From positions 372,001 to 436,000 of the forward strand of contig NZ_JAGSPJ010000004.1 of NCBI RefSeq assembly GCF_018139545.1: a stretch of 64,000 nucleotides of DNA. The letters are read 5' to 3'. The notes under the pieces are model-generated. The model did no database searches. It was not told where the DNA came from and was given only the letters and a program-made list of their open reading frames with translations. This stretch comes from Affinundibacterium fentianense (GTDB lineage: Bacteria > Pseudomonadota > Gammaproteobacteria > Burkholderiales > Burkholderiaceae_D). The first letter of the stretch is position 1. The number at the start of each line of letters is the position of its first letter. A program made the position numbers and the translations under genes. This document shows positions 27,016-36,899 of the stretch, one piece after another.

Positions 27016-27172
27016 GTCTGCAATCTTTAGAGAAACTAGATTAGTTGCATAAAAAATTAGCAATTCTGACGCAATGCAATATTTTCCTAGCCAATTGCGT
27101 ACGAAGCCCAACAGACTGGTGTACTCTTATGAATTCACCCCAACTTTGACTTAATTCTTTAGGGAGTTACAC

Positions 27173-28348
27173 ATGCAAGAAGTCGTAATCGTTGCCGCTG
27201 GACGTACCGCGGTTGGTAAATTCGGTGGTTCCTTGGCTAAAGTTGCCGCATCTGATTTAGGCGCGCATGTGATTAAAGCCTTATTAGCAAAAACTGGCTT
27301 AAGCGGTGAAGCCATCAGTGAAGTGATTTTGGGGCAAGTATTGACGGCTGGTGTGGGACAAAATGCGGCACGCCAAGCGGTGATTCGTGCCGGTTTGCCG
27401 AATATGGTTCCAGCGATGACGATTAATAAAGTGTGTGGTAGCGGTTTGAAAGCAACGCACTTAGCCGCACAGGCAATCATGGCGGGTGATGCAGATATCG
27501 TGATCGCAGGTGGCCAAGAAAACATGAGTGCATCCCCACACGTGTTAGCCGGTTCGCGCGATGGTTTCCGTATGGGCGATGCAAAATTGGTCGACACGAT
27601 GATCGTTGACGGCTTGTGGGATGTGTATAACCAATATCACATGGGTATCACGGCAGAGAACGTCGCAAAAAAACATGGCATTACGCGTGAAGAGCAAGAT
27701 GCCTTTGCTTTAGCTTCACAAAACAAAGCTGAGGCAGCACAAAAGGCTGGTAAGTTTGTTGATGAAATTATTCCTTATGAAATCGTCAGCAAAAAAGGCA
27801 CGACCGTGTTTGATACGGACGAATTTATCAAACACGGTTGCACCTTAGAATCCTTATCGGCATTACGCCCAGCTTTTGATAAAGCGGGTACAGTCACCGC
27901 AGGAAATGCCTCTGGTTTGAATGATGGTGCAGCAGCGGTAATTATGATGTCCGCAAAAAAAGCAGCCGAGTTGGGTTTGCCAGTGTTAGCAAAAATCAAG
28001 GCGTATTCATCCGCCGGTATCGATCCAACGATCATGGGCTTAGGCCCCGTGCCAGCAGCACAATTGTGTTTGAAAAAAGCGGGTTGGACGCACGAAGAAG
28101 TCGACTTGATGGAAATTAATGAAGCCTTTGCTGCACAAGCAATCGGTGTCAATCGTGAAATGGGTTGGGATACCAATAAGATCAACGTGAATGGCGGTGC
28201 AATTGCGATTGGCCATCCTATTGGTGCATCAGGTTGCCGTATTCTGGTGAGCTTGATTCACGAAATGATACGCCGCGATGCCAAAAAAGGTTTGGCGAGT
28301 TTATGTATCGGTGGTGGTATGGGCGTTGCGTTGGCGATTGAGCGTTAA
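27173..28348 (+). CDS. phaA: Acetyl-CoA acetyltransferase (beta-ketothiolase)
   Basis: A 391-residue biosynthetic thiolase joining two acetyl-CoA into acetoacetyl-CoA. Catalytic residues are all present: Cys88 in [10 protein letters not shown], His348 in IGHPIGASG and Cys378 in LCIGGGMG, with an ENMSASPH loop and a final family-typical length. The ATG follows a TTAGGGAGTTACAC ribosome binding site. Being next to a phasin gene supports a PHB-synthesis role, although atoB-type catabolic use cannot be excluded. Confidence 0.9.
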   Translation: MQEVVIVAAGRTAVGKFGGSLAKVAASDLGAHVIKALLAKTGLSGEAISEVILGQVLTAGVGQNAARQAVIRAGLPNMVPAMTINKVCGSGLKATHLAAQAIMAGDADIVIAGGQENMSASPHVLAGSRDGFRMGDAKLVDTMIVDGLWDVYNQYHMGITAENVAKKHGITREEQDAFALASQNKAEAAQKAGKFVDEIIPYEIVSKKGTTVFDTDEFIKHGCTLESLSALRPAFDKAGTVTAGNASGLNDGAAAVIMMSAKKAAELGLPVLAKIKAYSSAGIDPTIMGLGPVPAAQLCLKKAGWTHEEVDLMEINEAFAAQAIGVNREMGWDTNKINVNGGAIAIGHPIGASGCRILVSLIHEMIRRDAKKGLASLCIGGGMGVALAIER

Positions 28349-28371
28349 GCGAAACACACAAGCCGGATAAA

Positions 28372-28408
28372 AAAGCCGCCCGAGGAATGACTTCTTGAGC
28401 GGCTTTCC
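28372..28408 (+). terminator. Rho-independent terminator after the thiolase
   Basis: AAAGCCGC (28372-28379) pairs with GCGGCTTT (28399-28406) between two convergent genes. The T run after it is short, and A residues precede it, so it may serve the opposite strand too. Confidence 0.75.
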
Positions 28409-28426
28409 TCTAAAGAATCACGCAAT

Positions 28427-29308
28427 TTATTGCGATTTAATCCTCGCCATTAGTCTCTCAAACCTGCCTTGGACGCTCGGTAAGTTATCATAGCGATCGA
28501 AATCCTTTCCCATGATTCCATCAAGTTGGTTTAAGCGATCAGACAATTTTGGGTGGGTTTGGAACATCAGTTGCATCCCTTCGTTATCGTTGCTGACCTT
28601 CTGCAAACTATGTAACACGGCGGGAAGTCCAAATGGATCGTATCCAGCGCGAGCCGCTAGTACCACGCCCATTCGATCGGATTCGAATTCATCTTCTTTA
28701 TCCAGCCCTCGGGCGTAGAGTGCGGTACCCACTGAGAGTACTTTCAAGACATTCGGATTCCCATTCTTTGCCGTGATTGCAATGTCAAGACCGTCTCTAA
28801 ATGCAGCTGTAACACTCGCTTTTTGCATGGCATTGAGGTGATGCTTGCGTAAGACGTGTGCAATTTCATGACCTAGCACTCCAGCCAGCTCAGCTTCGCT
28901 CGACATCTTGAGTAACATACCTTTGGTAAGAACGACATAACCGCCTGGTGCTGCAAACGCATTGACCTCATTACTGTCCAAAACCGCGAAGGTCCAAGGC
29001 AAATCAGGGCGCTCACTGTGCATACTGATCCAGCGCCCAACCGAATTGACATACCGTTGTACTTCACGGTCAGAGTGCAGTGGAGCCAATCCGAGCAGAT
29101 TGCTTGCGATCCCTTCGCCAAGTTCGATCTCTTCCACTTCACTTAGGGGCACGATCGCCTTTTTTGCATTGCTGGCAGCTTGCAGTGACTTACCGATATC
29201 AAAATTATTGACCTTGAGGCCACTCACTGTTTCGCAACCGGATAAAACTGGCAGCAATGCCGTACTGATCATTGCCAGCAGATAGCCCAATTTGAATTCG
29301 CTCTTCAT
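28427..29308 (-). CDS. M48-family zinc metalloprotease, lipoprotein
   Basis: A 293-residue peptidase. Signal peptide with lipobox LSGC (Cys25) anchors it to a membrane, facing the periplasm. The catalytic zinc motif is GHEIAHVLRKHH, with the third ligand in DEFESDRMG. Family members such as BepA and LoiP degrade misassembled outer-membrane proteins. The TPR tail of BepA is missing, so this is a short LoiP-like form. Its start overlaps the stop of the SH3 gene by four bases, so the two are translated together. Confidence 0.88.
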   Translation of the reverse strand: MKSEFKLGYLLAMISTALLPVLSGCETVSGLKVNNFDIGKSLQAASNAKKAIVPLSEVEEIELGEGIASNLLGLAPLHSDREVQRYVNSVGRWISMHSERPDLPWTFAVLDSNEVNAFAAPGGYVVLTKGMLLKMSSEAELAGVLGHEIAHVLRKHHLNAMQKASVTAAFRDGLDIAITAKNGNPNVLKVLSVGTALYARGLDKEDEFESDRMGVVLAARAGYDPFGLPAVLHSLQKVSNDNEGMQLMFQTHPKLSDRLNQLDGIMGKDFDRYDNLPSVQGRFERLMARIKSQ

Positions 29309-29835
29309 GATTTATCTCCTGTCGCTTTGAGATAAGCTTGATTCTGTTCGTTGAGTTTCTCTTGCTTTGCAAAATTCCCTGCCTCTTGTTTCGGCGTGTT
29401 GAATTGCTTCATCTTCGCAAGTGCCTCGAGGTTTGGCATAGGATTCTCAAACTTGGATTTATCGAAGCCCTTAGCACCTGTGGTCACCGTGCTACTGGTA
29501 CCCGTGGTTTTGGCTGCCTCAAATAAACCTTTGGTTGCACTCGTTATTCCGCTCGATTTTTCGATTTGACTATCAAAGCGTAGGCTCAACATTTTGACCC
29601 AACCTAGGGTGCCACCAGCCTTCACTTCCATCCAACTCGCTTTGCGCGAAAGTACCTCGACAAAGCTGTTTTGTGTGAGTAATTTGATTGTTGCGGCATC
29701 ACTATACGATTGCGCTTTCAGTTCAGTGGGACGCACGACACTGGCCTGTACTCTCGGGGGGGCAGCATTCTGTGCAAATGCGAATTCCGAAAGTAGGCAC
29801 AACGGTAATGCTGCAATGATAAGCCTATGCTTCAT
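29305..29835 (-). CDS. Exported protein with bacterial SH3-like domain
   Basis: A 176-residue protein with signal peptide (cleaved after FAFA, about residue 21). An SH3-like fold (about 38-85) carries LTQNSFVEVLSRKASWMEVKAGGTLGWVK, commonly a peptidoglycan- or peptide-binding module. The remainder, Lys/Ala/Gln-rich, looks disordered. It lies between the cyclase and the metalloprotease genes on one strand and may position the protease in the periplasm; that is inference. Confidence 0.75.
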   Translation of the reverse strand: MKHRLIIAALPLCLLSEFAFAQNAAPPRVQASVVRPTELKAQSYSDAATIKLLTQNSFVEVLSRKASWMEVKAGGTLGWVKMLSLRFDSQIEKSSGITSATKGLFEAAKTTGTSSTVTTGAKGFDKSKFENPMPNLEALAKMKQFNTPKQEAGNFAKQEKLNEQNQAYLKATGDKS

Positions 29836-29846
29836 AATGGATCTCC

Positions 29847-31742
29847 CTAATGCGATGAAATGGGGGCAAATAATTCGACTTCTTGTTCTCGACCTTTTAC
29901 CTTATAGGAACCGAGCGGCTGGAAGTGAAGTTGGCCTTCGCACAATAGCATGGTTTCACGCGACACCAAAATACGTGAAACCCCTTTGGTTAAACCTTCG
30001 ATACGGCTTGCAAGATTGACCGTATCGCCGATGACAGTGAATTCTTTCCGTTCCTCCGATCCAATAAAGCCCACCACGGCAGGTCCCGAATGTATTCCTA
30101 TCCCAACATCAAAATCACCGGCAAGCGTCCCAGCGACGCCGAGTTCCTGTTTAAATTCTTGCAGAACTTCTGCCATCTCCATGGCAGCTTGAACTGCATT
30201 GAGCGCGTGTGCAGGATTGTCTATTGGCGCGCCCCAGAAGGCCATAATGCAATCACCGATGAATTTATCAACAGCACCATTGTGTTTGAAAACAACGGCG
30301 ACTTGACGGGTGAAATAGCGATTCAGTACATCCACAATTTCTTGAGGCGTGCGGTTCTCACATAAAGTGGTAAACCCACGAATATCTGAGAAGAGAATGG
30401 TAATTTCGCGGCTCTGACCTTGCTGTCCCCAATCCTCGTTTTTTCCAAGTTCTTTCACCACATGTGGATTCACAAAGCGGCTGAACATTTCCTCGGTTTT
30501 TTGGCGCTTACGCAACTCTAGCCAGTAAGCACGTAATGCTAAAGAAAAATAGTAAGTCCATACCAGTGCGAGTGGTGTGACTATGTGTACTAGCCAAAGC
30601 GACGAGAGCGCAATATAACTTCCCACTAAGGCGATCACACTAATGCCGGTGAGAACAAATCCAGGGTATAAGGCATTGATACGTGCGAGAAATGATAGAT
30701 AAACCGCGATGATACATAACACGCAAGCGAACAAATTGATCCAGATGGGCGGGGTTTGCATACTGCGTTGATTTTTAAGATTATCAATGCTGGTAGCGAG
30801 TATATCTAAGCCAGAATATAGACTGTCAATTGGCGTTACCCTGATATCGTGTAAAGCGGAAGCATCGGTTCCTATGATAAGGATCTTGTCCTTCAATTCA
30901 TTGCTTGGTCGTGTTGAACTTTGTCTTTCAAAATCCTCATAAAGATCAACATAAGAAATCCGTCGGAAAGGATTTCTCTCGCCACGCCAACTAAGTAATA
31001 TGCTGTCCTGTTTGGGGACTAAGTATCCCAATTTTTCTGCTACTTTCGCTGGTAAAGAGGGCGCCAACCATCCGTAGACATTGGTATAGAGATCATAGCT
31101 TCGACCTACTCCATCTCTGTCTTTGCGAAAATTAATTGTACCCACCTGCCAAAGTGATTGATCAATCGCCCGCGGCGGCTCAAAAGCCGCACGCGCATTC
31201 GCTAGGCGTTGTGAGCTTGCTGTTAAGCCGAGTAGAGGGGCGATTTCAACTAACAAGTCACCATCTAAATCATTTTCAATGGGACGACGTATCATTGGAA
31301 AAAAAATCGGTAAGCCTTGCTGCTGCAAATGATGTAGAGATTCGTTGAAACGCGCATCACTTTCAGGTCTATACAGATCTTTCTGTTCAAAAGTTAAGTC
31401 AAACACAATCGCGCGCGGGGCTTGACGTGCTATTCCGTCGAGGAGTTCTGCATGAACTGAACGAGGCCACGGCCAGTTACCGACCTGATTATGCATTCTT
31501 GCTAGACTGGCATCATCAATATTGATGATCACAATGTCGGTATCAGCTTGGAGCTTTTTTGCATGCTGCCGCACCAAAAAATCTGATAAGCGCGCATCGT
31601 TGGAAGCCAAAAATTGAAAAGTGCTGATCTCGACTGTTGCGATCAGTAGAAACAGTAAACTGAATAAATGAATAAAGCGTCCTGTACTTTTCATAAGATC
31701 GGGATCGCGTTGAGTTAAGCTGTGTATCCTGGAATGTTGCAC
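29847..31742 (-). CDS. CHASE2-domain class III adenylate cyclase
   Basis: A 631-residue membrane protein making cAMP. A membrane helix near the N-terminus precedes the periplasmic CHASE2 domain (about 60-330), then three membrane helices (about 335-410) and the cyclase domain. Metal-binding Asp residues are in LFSDIRGF and FIGDCIMAFWG; the adenine-specifying Lys is in VDKFIGD, and GDTVNLASRIE completes the site. The frame starts at GTG 31742 with a GAGG site, overlapping the HD-GYP gene; ATG 31694 is an alternative. CHASE2 ligands are unknown. Confidence 0.88.
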   Translation of the reverse strand: MQHSRIHSLTQRDPDLMKSTGRFIHLFSLLFLLIATVEISTFQFLASNDARLSDFLVRQHAKKLQADTDIVIINIDDASLARMHNQVGNWPWPRSVHAELLDGIARQAPRAIVFDLTFEQKDLYRPESDARFNESLHHLQQQGLPIFFPMIRRPIENDLDGDLLVEIAPLLGLTASSQRLANARAAFEPPRAIDQSLWQVGTINFRKDRDGVGRSYDLYTNVYGWLAPSLPAKVAEKLGYLVPKQDSILLSWRGERNPFRRISYVDLYEDFERQSSTRPSNELKDKILIIGTDASALHDIRVTPIDSLYSGLDILATSIDNLKNQRSMQTPPIWINLFACVLCIIAVYLSFLARINALYPGFVLTGISVIALVGSYIALSSLWLVHIVTPLALVWTYYFSLALRAYWLELRKRQKTEEMFSRFVNPHVVKELGKNEDWGQQGQSREITILFSDIRGFTTLCENRTPQEIVDVLNRYFTRQVAVVFKHNGAVDKFIGDCIMAFWGAPIDNPAHALNAVQAAMEMAEVLQEFKQELGVAGTLAGDFDVGIGIHSGPAVVGFIGSEERKEFTVIGDTVNLASRIEGLTKGVSRILVSRETMLLCEGQLHFQPLGSYKVKGREQEVELFAPISSH

Positions 31743-33334
31743 AAATCGACCTCATCAATTTGTGCACTATCCATAAATTTTTGCGCGTATTCGAGGTAAA
31801 CCTTTTCTTTTACAAATACTTGAAAGAGATCTGGGTCGATGTGTCCATTGAGACTGAATTTGCCCAGTATGTGTAAGGACTCCGTTAGTGTTTTACCCGC
31901 TTTGTAGGGGCGATCTTTCGCCGATAAAGCTTCAAATATATCCGCTATCGCCATAATTCGAGCTTGTATTGACATTTGATCTCCACGTAAGCCTCTAGGA
32001 TAGCCTTTGCCGTCCATTCTTTCATGATGTCCACCAGCATACTCTGGGACATTTTTGAGATGTTTTGGCCACGGTAGCGCTTCCAGCATGCGGATGGTGA
32101 CACTAATGTGATTATTGATAATTTTGCGTTCTTCGACTGTCAGAGTGCCGGCCTTGATAGTTAAATTTTCAGTCTCTTCCAGGTTGAGTAAATGATGTTG
32201 ACGACCATGACTATCAATCCATAAGCGCTCGGCAATTTGTTTTACCCGCGCCTGATCTTCGTCACTCATGCGCTCACCACCGATATTTGCATGCTTGAGA
32301 AAAGCTCTTTCATTTTCGATTGCGGTTAAGGCATTTTGCAATTCTTGTTCAGCCTGATCTCGTTCAGTTTCATTTTGAAAAGTTGTCTTCAGATAGGCAA
32401 TCTCGAGATCGCGCCGCAAAATTTCAAATCGTGTATCGATCAAATGAATACGATCGAAGATCGTTTCAAGTTTGGTTGATTTTTCAATGACATGGACAGG
32501 GGTCGTAATTTTTCCACAGTCATGTAGCAGTCCAGCCATCCATAATTCTCTGCGGTCTCGATCGTTCATACGAAAATCTTTGAGCGCCGGTAAGTCACTC
32601 CGATGTGCAGCTTCTGCTAACATCATGGTCAATTCAGGCACGTGTTGACAATGACGCCCGGTATTCGGTGACTTTTCATCGATGCCGATATTGATCAAAT
32701 TAACGAGAGATTCAAACAGATTTTCAAGTTGAAAAATCAATTCTTGATTGCTCAATGCGATCGCTGCTTGTGACGCGAGCGCCTCTATGAAGCCTTGATC
32801 AGTTTCGGTGAACGCGCCAATCCCACCAGTTAGGGGATCAGTTGCATTGATCAGTTGCAATACACCAATCAGTTCCGATTCATGGTTGAGCATTGGAACA
32901 GTAAGTAGCGATTGGCAATGGTATTGATTGATCTCATCGAATCGGCGCATCTCTGAAAAGTTGAATAAGTCCGCCTCATACACATTCGCAATGCGTACGG
33001 ATTGCTTAAGATTGGCGGCATAAGCGACAACCGCATTAAGATTTTGATTGCCGAGCGAGTCGAAGAGTGGGATCGCAGCCATATTTTCGGCGTCTGGGTG
33101 TGACCCGCCAACATGCAATTGCAGTGTATCGTTGATTGCCATGTCAAATTCGAGGCGGCTCTTGTCTTTGTTTGGACGATAGATCGTGCCGCCATCCGCC
33201 TTGGTTAAATGCTTTGCGGTTTGTAATATCCGTTCTAAAAGCGCATCGATGTCAGCTAAGCCATTTAATGCGACACTGAGCTCGGTTAAATGTTGTAAGC
33301 GTTGCGCAATTTGCTCGTGATTGAGTTCGGACAT
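31715..33334 (-). CDS. GAF–HD-GYP c-di-GMP phosphodiesterase
   Basis: A 539-residue cytoplasmic protein. The GAF domain (about 1-205) has typical LLTVPMLNHESELIGVLQLIN and QAAIALSNQ features. The HD-GYP domain carries GRHCQHVP, the metal motif LLHDCGKI, HHERMDGKGYPRGLRG and an IMAIADIFEALSAKDRPYK helix, with a roughly 110-residue insertion between HDCGKI and HHERMDGKGYP that reads as an extra helical section. It degrades c-di-GMP to pGpG or GMP. It is first in a four-gene minus-strand operon with a cAMP cyclase, so two second messengers meet here. Confidence 0.9.
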   Translation of the reverse strand: MSELNHEQIAQRLQHLTELSVALNGLADIDALLERILQTAKHLTKADGGTIYRPNKDKSRLEFDMAINDTLQLHVGGSHPDAENMAAIPLFDSLGNQNLNAVVAYAANLKQSVRIANVYEADLFNFSEMRRFDEINQYHCQSLLTVPMLNHESELIGVLQLINATDPLTGGIGAFTETDQGFIEALASQAAIALSNQELIFQLENLFESLVNLINIGIDEKSPNTGRHCQHVPELTMMLAEAAHRSDLPALKDFRMNDRDRRELWMAGLLHDCGKITTPVHVIEKSTKLETIFDRIHLIDTRFEILRRDLEIAYLKTTFQNETERDQAEQELQNALTAIENERAFLKHANIGGERMSDEDQARVKQIAERLWIDSHGRQHHLLNLEETENLTIKAGTLTVEERKIINNHISVTIRMLEALPWPKHLKNVPEYAGGHHERMDGKGYPRGLRGDQMSIQARIMAIADIFEALSAKDRPYKAGKTLTESLHILGKFSLNGHIDPDLFQVFVKEKVYLEYAQKFMDSAQIDEVDLCNIPGYTA

Positions 33335-33748
33335 ATTGATGCCATTTCGGGTAATGATGATCGATGAGGCTTATATGACGAATGTGTAGCCTTCCTGGAC
33401 CGTTGATTGCTGGTAGTTCTTGCTGGAGCTTGCTTGCGAGTGAACTTTTTTGATTATGCTTTCTAGTCTACTTTGATTACATGTCTTCGGCTCAGAAGTT
33501 TAGTGATTTTGCGCGACTCCGTGCAGTCAATACAACATAAGTGGTGTGATCTCGTGGCTACCCTAAGTAAACGGAAGAATAATGCCAACTAGATAATTTA
33601 AATCGTAATTTATCCTGCGTTAAATCGCTGAGATGCCTCATTTTGGGGCATTTTTGTCTTTATAATGCCAGCTTTCTAGGGACGCTTACTCGGCTTGCGA
33701 GCGAGTACTTATCTCAATTAGCGATGAATGCATTCATAAGGACGCGCA
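33335..33748. other. Intergenic region between divergent genes
   Basis: About 410 bases with no gene. A small hairpin (ATGCC…GGCAT, 33633-33653) with a T run lies near its right half; no transcript ending there is evident. I see no clear promoter motif, although both flanking operons must start here. Confidence 0.4.
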
Positions 33749-36208
33749 ATGCCGTCAGTTTTATTTAGTCGTTTTTGGGCGACATGTTTAGTCGGGCTGC
33801 TCATTGCGAGCAGCTGCAATCAACAAAGTTTAGCCTTCGATAATCGGTATCAGTTACCCCCAGTCGAGTTGCAGACCTTGGTTGACGCACCACGCGGTCC
33901 TGAGTTTCGTTTAGGACCGAAGAATAGAACGGGTTTATTGGTAAGTATTCCAGGCTTACCAAGTATTGCGGAAGTTGCCCAACCAGAGTTGAAGCTAGCG
34001 GGGTTGCGAATTCATGCCAAGATGCGCGCTGCAGTCCGTAGCAATTTTAGTGATGACCTGAGTTTATTGGATATCGCCTCGGGCAAGATACGTAAAGTGA
34101 CTGGTTTGCCCGCCAAAGCGAAGATCGCAGACACAGCTTGGTCCGCAGACGAAAAATGGTTGGCTTTTAGTGTTTGGGGGCGAAATGGTGTGGAACTATG
34201 GCTGCTGGATGTTCGGCAAGCCCATGCTCATAAGCTGATTTCAGATCGCTTAAATGCGGTGACAAGCGCGGGCTTTTCTTGGCTGAATGGCAGTGATCAA
34301 TTACTAGTTCGTTTACTACCTCGATCACAAAAGCCAGCACCGCGTGAATCCTTAACGCCAGCTGGTCCGCATATGCAAGAAACGCGCGGCGGTAAATTAG
34401 CGCAGACTCGAACTTATCCTGACTTGCTGAAAAGTCCATACGACGCAGATATGCTGGATTGGCAGCTTCAATCGCAGTTGGCAGTTGTACAGATCGATGG
34501 TTCGCTCCGTCGCTTCGGTCCAGTGATGAATCTCACCAAAGCACAAGCGTCACCAGATGGTAAGTGGGTACTTACAACGCAAATCAAACGACCGTACTCC
34601 TATCAATTACCAATCGAACGATTTGGACAATTGATTGAGGTTTGGGGAATCGATGGTAAGCGCTTGAAAACGGTCACCGAAGTCGTGATGCGAGAACGTT
34701 TGCCGAGTAGCAACGATGCCGTGCAGGCTGGTCCGCGCAACTATGGCTGGCGCAACGACCAAGCGGCTACTTTATATTGGTTAGAAGCCCAAGGCGGTGG
34801 TGACCCAGATTCGAATGTTCGTGTACATGACATTTTGTGGCAACAAGCGATTCCATTGAACGCGCCGCCACAGAAATTGATTGAATTGGCTTGGCGATTC
34901 AACCAAATATTGTGGTCCAGTGAACATCTTGCATTGCTCACTGAAATTTGGGGTAAAACGCGGGAAACCCGTACGTGGAAGATTCAACCAGGTAATCCAG
35001 CCGCCAAGCCAGAGCTTTTGTTTAGTAGACGAACGGAAGACCAGTACAGTAATCCGGGTACGCCCTTGATGGAGTTAAATCAGTTTGGTCGCTCCGTGAT
35101 TCGTCTCACGTCGGATGAGCAATCGATGTTTTTGATTGGGACTGGTGCAAGCCCAGAGGGAGATCGCCCATTTCTCGACCGTTACTATATTCCTGCCGAA
35201 AAGACGATACGCTTGTGGCGCTCAAAAGCGCCATACTATGAAGAAGTATTGGGGGTGATGGATGATCAAGGACATCAAATTATCACGAGTCGCGAGGCCG
35301 CTGATGAGCGCCCAAATCTTTTTCTGCGGAACTTGGCTGGCAATGCGCCAGCGCGCGCTTTGACCAATTACCCCCACCCTACTCCCAAATTTAAAGGTAT
35401 TCAGAAACGCCAAATTCACTACGAACGCGATGATGGCGTGATTTTGTCGGCAACCTTGTATTTGCCGCCAGGGTACGATGAAAAAAGAGATGGCCCTCGG
35501 CCGATGCTGATGTGGGCCTACCCACGTGAATTTAAATCGGCGGAAAGTGCTAGTCAGATTAGCGGATCACCTTATCGGTTCAATCGGATAAACGTGCAAG
35601 GCCCACAGGTGATGTTAGCTCGAGGTTACACCGTGTTAGATGGATTCGCTATGCCCATCATTGGTGAAGGGCGGCGCGAGCCAAATGATACGTTCATTGA
35701 ACAAATCAAAATGAATGCACAGGCCGCTGTTGATGAAGTGGTTCGCTTGGGTGTTGCGGATCGCCATCGAATTGCAATTGGTGGACATAGCTATGGTGCC
35801 TTCATGGCTGCGAATTTGTTAGCTCACACTAGCCTCTTTAAAGCTGGCATCGCGAGGTCTGGGGCTTACAATCGGAGTTTGACGCCATTCGGATTTCAAG
35901 CTGAAGACCGGAATTACTGGAAGGCTTTTGATACTTACCAAGAAATGGCGCCATTTAATTATGCGGATGAAATTGAGGCGCCCTTGTTATTGATTCATGG
36001 TGAAGACGATAATAATCCTGGTACTTTCCCCATGCAAAGTGAGCGCATGTATCAGGCCTTACAGGGGCTCGGGACACCCGCCCGATTAGTGATGTTACCT
36101 TATGAAAGTCATATTTATCGTGCACGTGAATCCTTGATGCATATGTTATGGGAACAGGATCAATGGTTGAATAGGTTTGTTAAAAATGCTAAACCTAATG
36201 CGAAATAA
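33749..36208 (+). CDS. S9 prolyl-oligopeptidase family peptidase (glutamyl-endopeptidase-like)
   Basis: An 819-residue exported serine peptidase. The signal sequence ends in LIASSC, which could be a lipobox. A beta-propeller (about 60-600) precedes the alpha/beta-hydrolase domain, starting near ATLYLPPGYD. The catalytic triad is visible: Ser in GGHSYGAFMAAN, Asp in HGEDDNNPGTFPMQ and His in YESHIYRARES. Length and layout match plant/bacterial glutamyl endopeptidases. No partner is seen nearby. Confidence 0.9.
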   Translation: MPSVLFSRFWATCLVGLLIASSCNQQSLAFDNRYQLPPVELQTLVDAPRGPEFRLGPKNRTGLLVSIPGLPSIAEVAQPELKLAGLRIHAKMRAAVRSNFSDDLSLLDIASGKIRKVTGLPAKAKIADTAWSADEKWLAFSVWGRNGVELWLLDVRQAHAHKLISDRLNAVTSAGFSWLNGSDQLLVRLLPRSQKPAPRESLTPAGPHMQETRGGKLAQTRTYPDLLKSPYDADMLDWQLQSQLAVVQIDGSLRRFGPVMNLTKAQASPDGKWVLTTQIKRPYSYQLPIERFGQLIEVWGIDGKRLKTVTEVVMRERLPSSNDAVQAGPRNYGWRNDQAATLYWLEAQGGGDPDSNVRVHDILWQQAIPLNAPPQKLIELAWRFNQILWSSEHLALLTEIWGKTRETRTWKIQPGNPAAKPELLFSRRTEDQYSNPGTPLMELNQFGRSVIRLTSDEQSMFLIGTGASPEGDRPFLDRYYIPAEKTIRLWRSKAPYYEEVLGVMDDQGHQIITSREAADERPNLFLRNLAGNAPARALTNYPHPTPKFKGIQKRQIHYERDDGVILSATLYLPPGYDEKRDGPRPMLMWAYPREFKSAESASQISGSPYRFNRINVQGPQVMLARGYTVLDGFAMPIIGEGRREPNDTFIEQIKMNAQAAVDEVVRLGVADRHRIAIGGHSYGAFMAANLLAHTSLFKAGIARSGAYNRSLTPFGFQAEDRNYWKAFDTYQEMAPFNYADEIEAPLLLIHGEDDNNPGTFPMQSERMYQALQGLGTPARLVMLPYESHIYRARESLMHMLWEQDQWLNRFVKNAKPNAK

Positions 36209-36328
36209 GTCAGATGCGGAAATGGATTCGTCGCAAAGATGCGGCAATTACGCCGATTTACCGACTTTCTTACTCACCGAAGATCATTTTGAATTATGAT
36301 GAATTAACCCTCATCGAAGATCACGCCC

Positions 36329-36790
36329 ATGCTAAAAGCCTATATTCTTGATAATCAAGCCGTTGCACGCAATTTGTTGGGGACGGTTTTAATGAATGGT
36401 GGTCATGAGGTAGTCGGCGACGGTAATCATAGTCCAGCGAATCTCGCGAAGATGGTGAAATTGCAACCACAAATTATTTGTGTCGATATTGGAGAACCTG
36501 ATCAGGTCGGCTTGGCAACCTTGGATAACTTACGTTCTCAGTTGCCGAAAGCTCTGATTTTCTTGGTTTCTGCAAAAATGGATGCCGCGACGATACAGGC
36601 TGCACAATCTCGCGGTGTTGTTGGATTTATCGTGAAACCATTTAATGCCGTTGCGGTGTTGATGTCGATTCGCAATACAATTTTGCGGATCGCCACACAG
36701 CGGCGCAAACAACAGCAAGATACGCATAATTTGGAGAGCGCTGTCGACGATCCGAGTAAAGTTAATATTCCCGACCCAAGCCCAGAATAG
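36329..36790 (+). CDS. Single-domain response regulator
   Basis: A 153-residue protein: one receiver domain plus a charged tail. The phospho-acceptor is Asp53 in CVDIGEPD and the switch Lys is Lys103 in IVKPF. The usual acidic pair is LDN at 8-9, so one of the two Mg-binding acids is Asn. There is no output domain. It precedes a sensor kinase gene by about 110 bases on the same strand and could be a phosphate sink or an allosteric partner for it. Confidence 0.82.
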   Translation: MLKAYILDNQAVARNLLGTVLMNGGHEVVGDGNHSPANLAKMVKLQPQIICVDIGEPDQVGLATLDNLRSQLPKALIFLVSAKMDAATIQAAQSRGVVGFIVKPFNAVAVLMSIRNTILRIATQRRKQQQDTHNLESAVDDPSKVNIPDPSPE

Positions 36791-36899
36791 TTTATCCCAA
36801 ACAAATCTGTGTTTATCCGCTCATACCGAATTTCATCACATATTCACTACATTACAGTCGACTGGCATACAGTGTGAGGTACCACGCCAGGAGTTCAAC

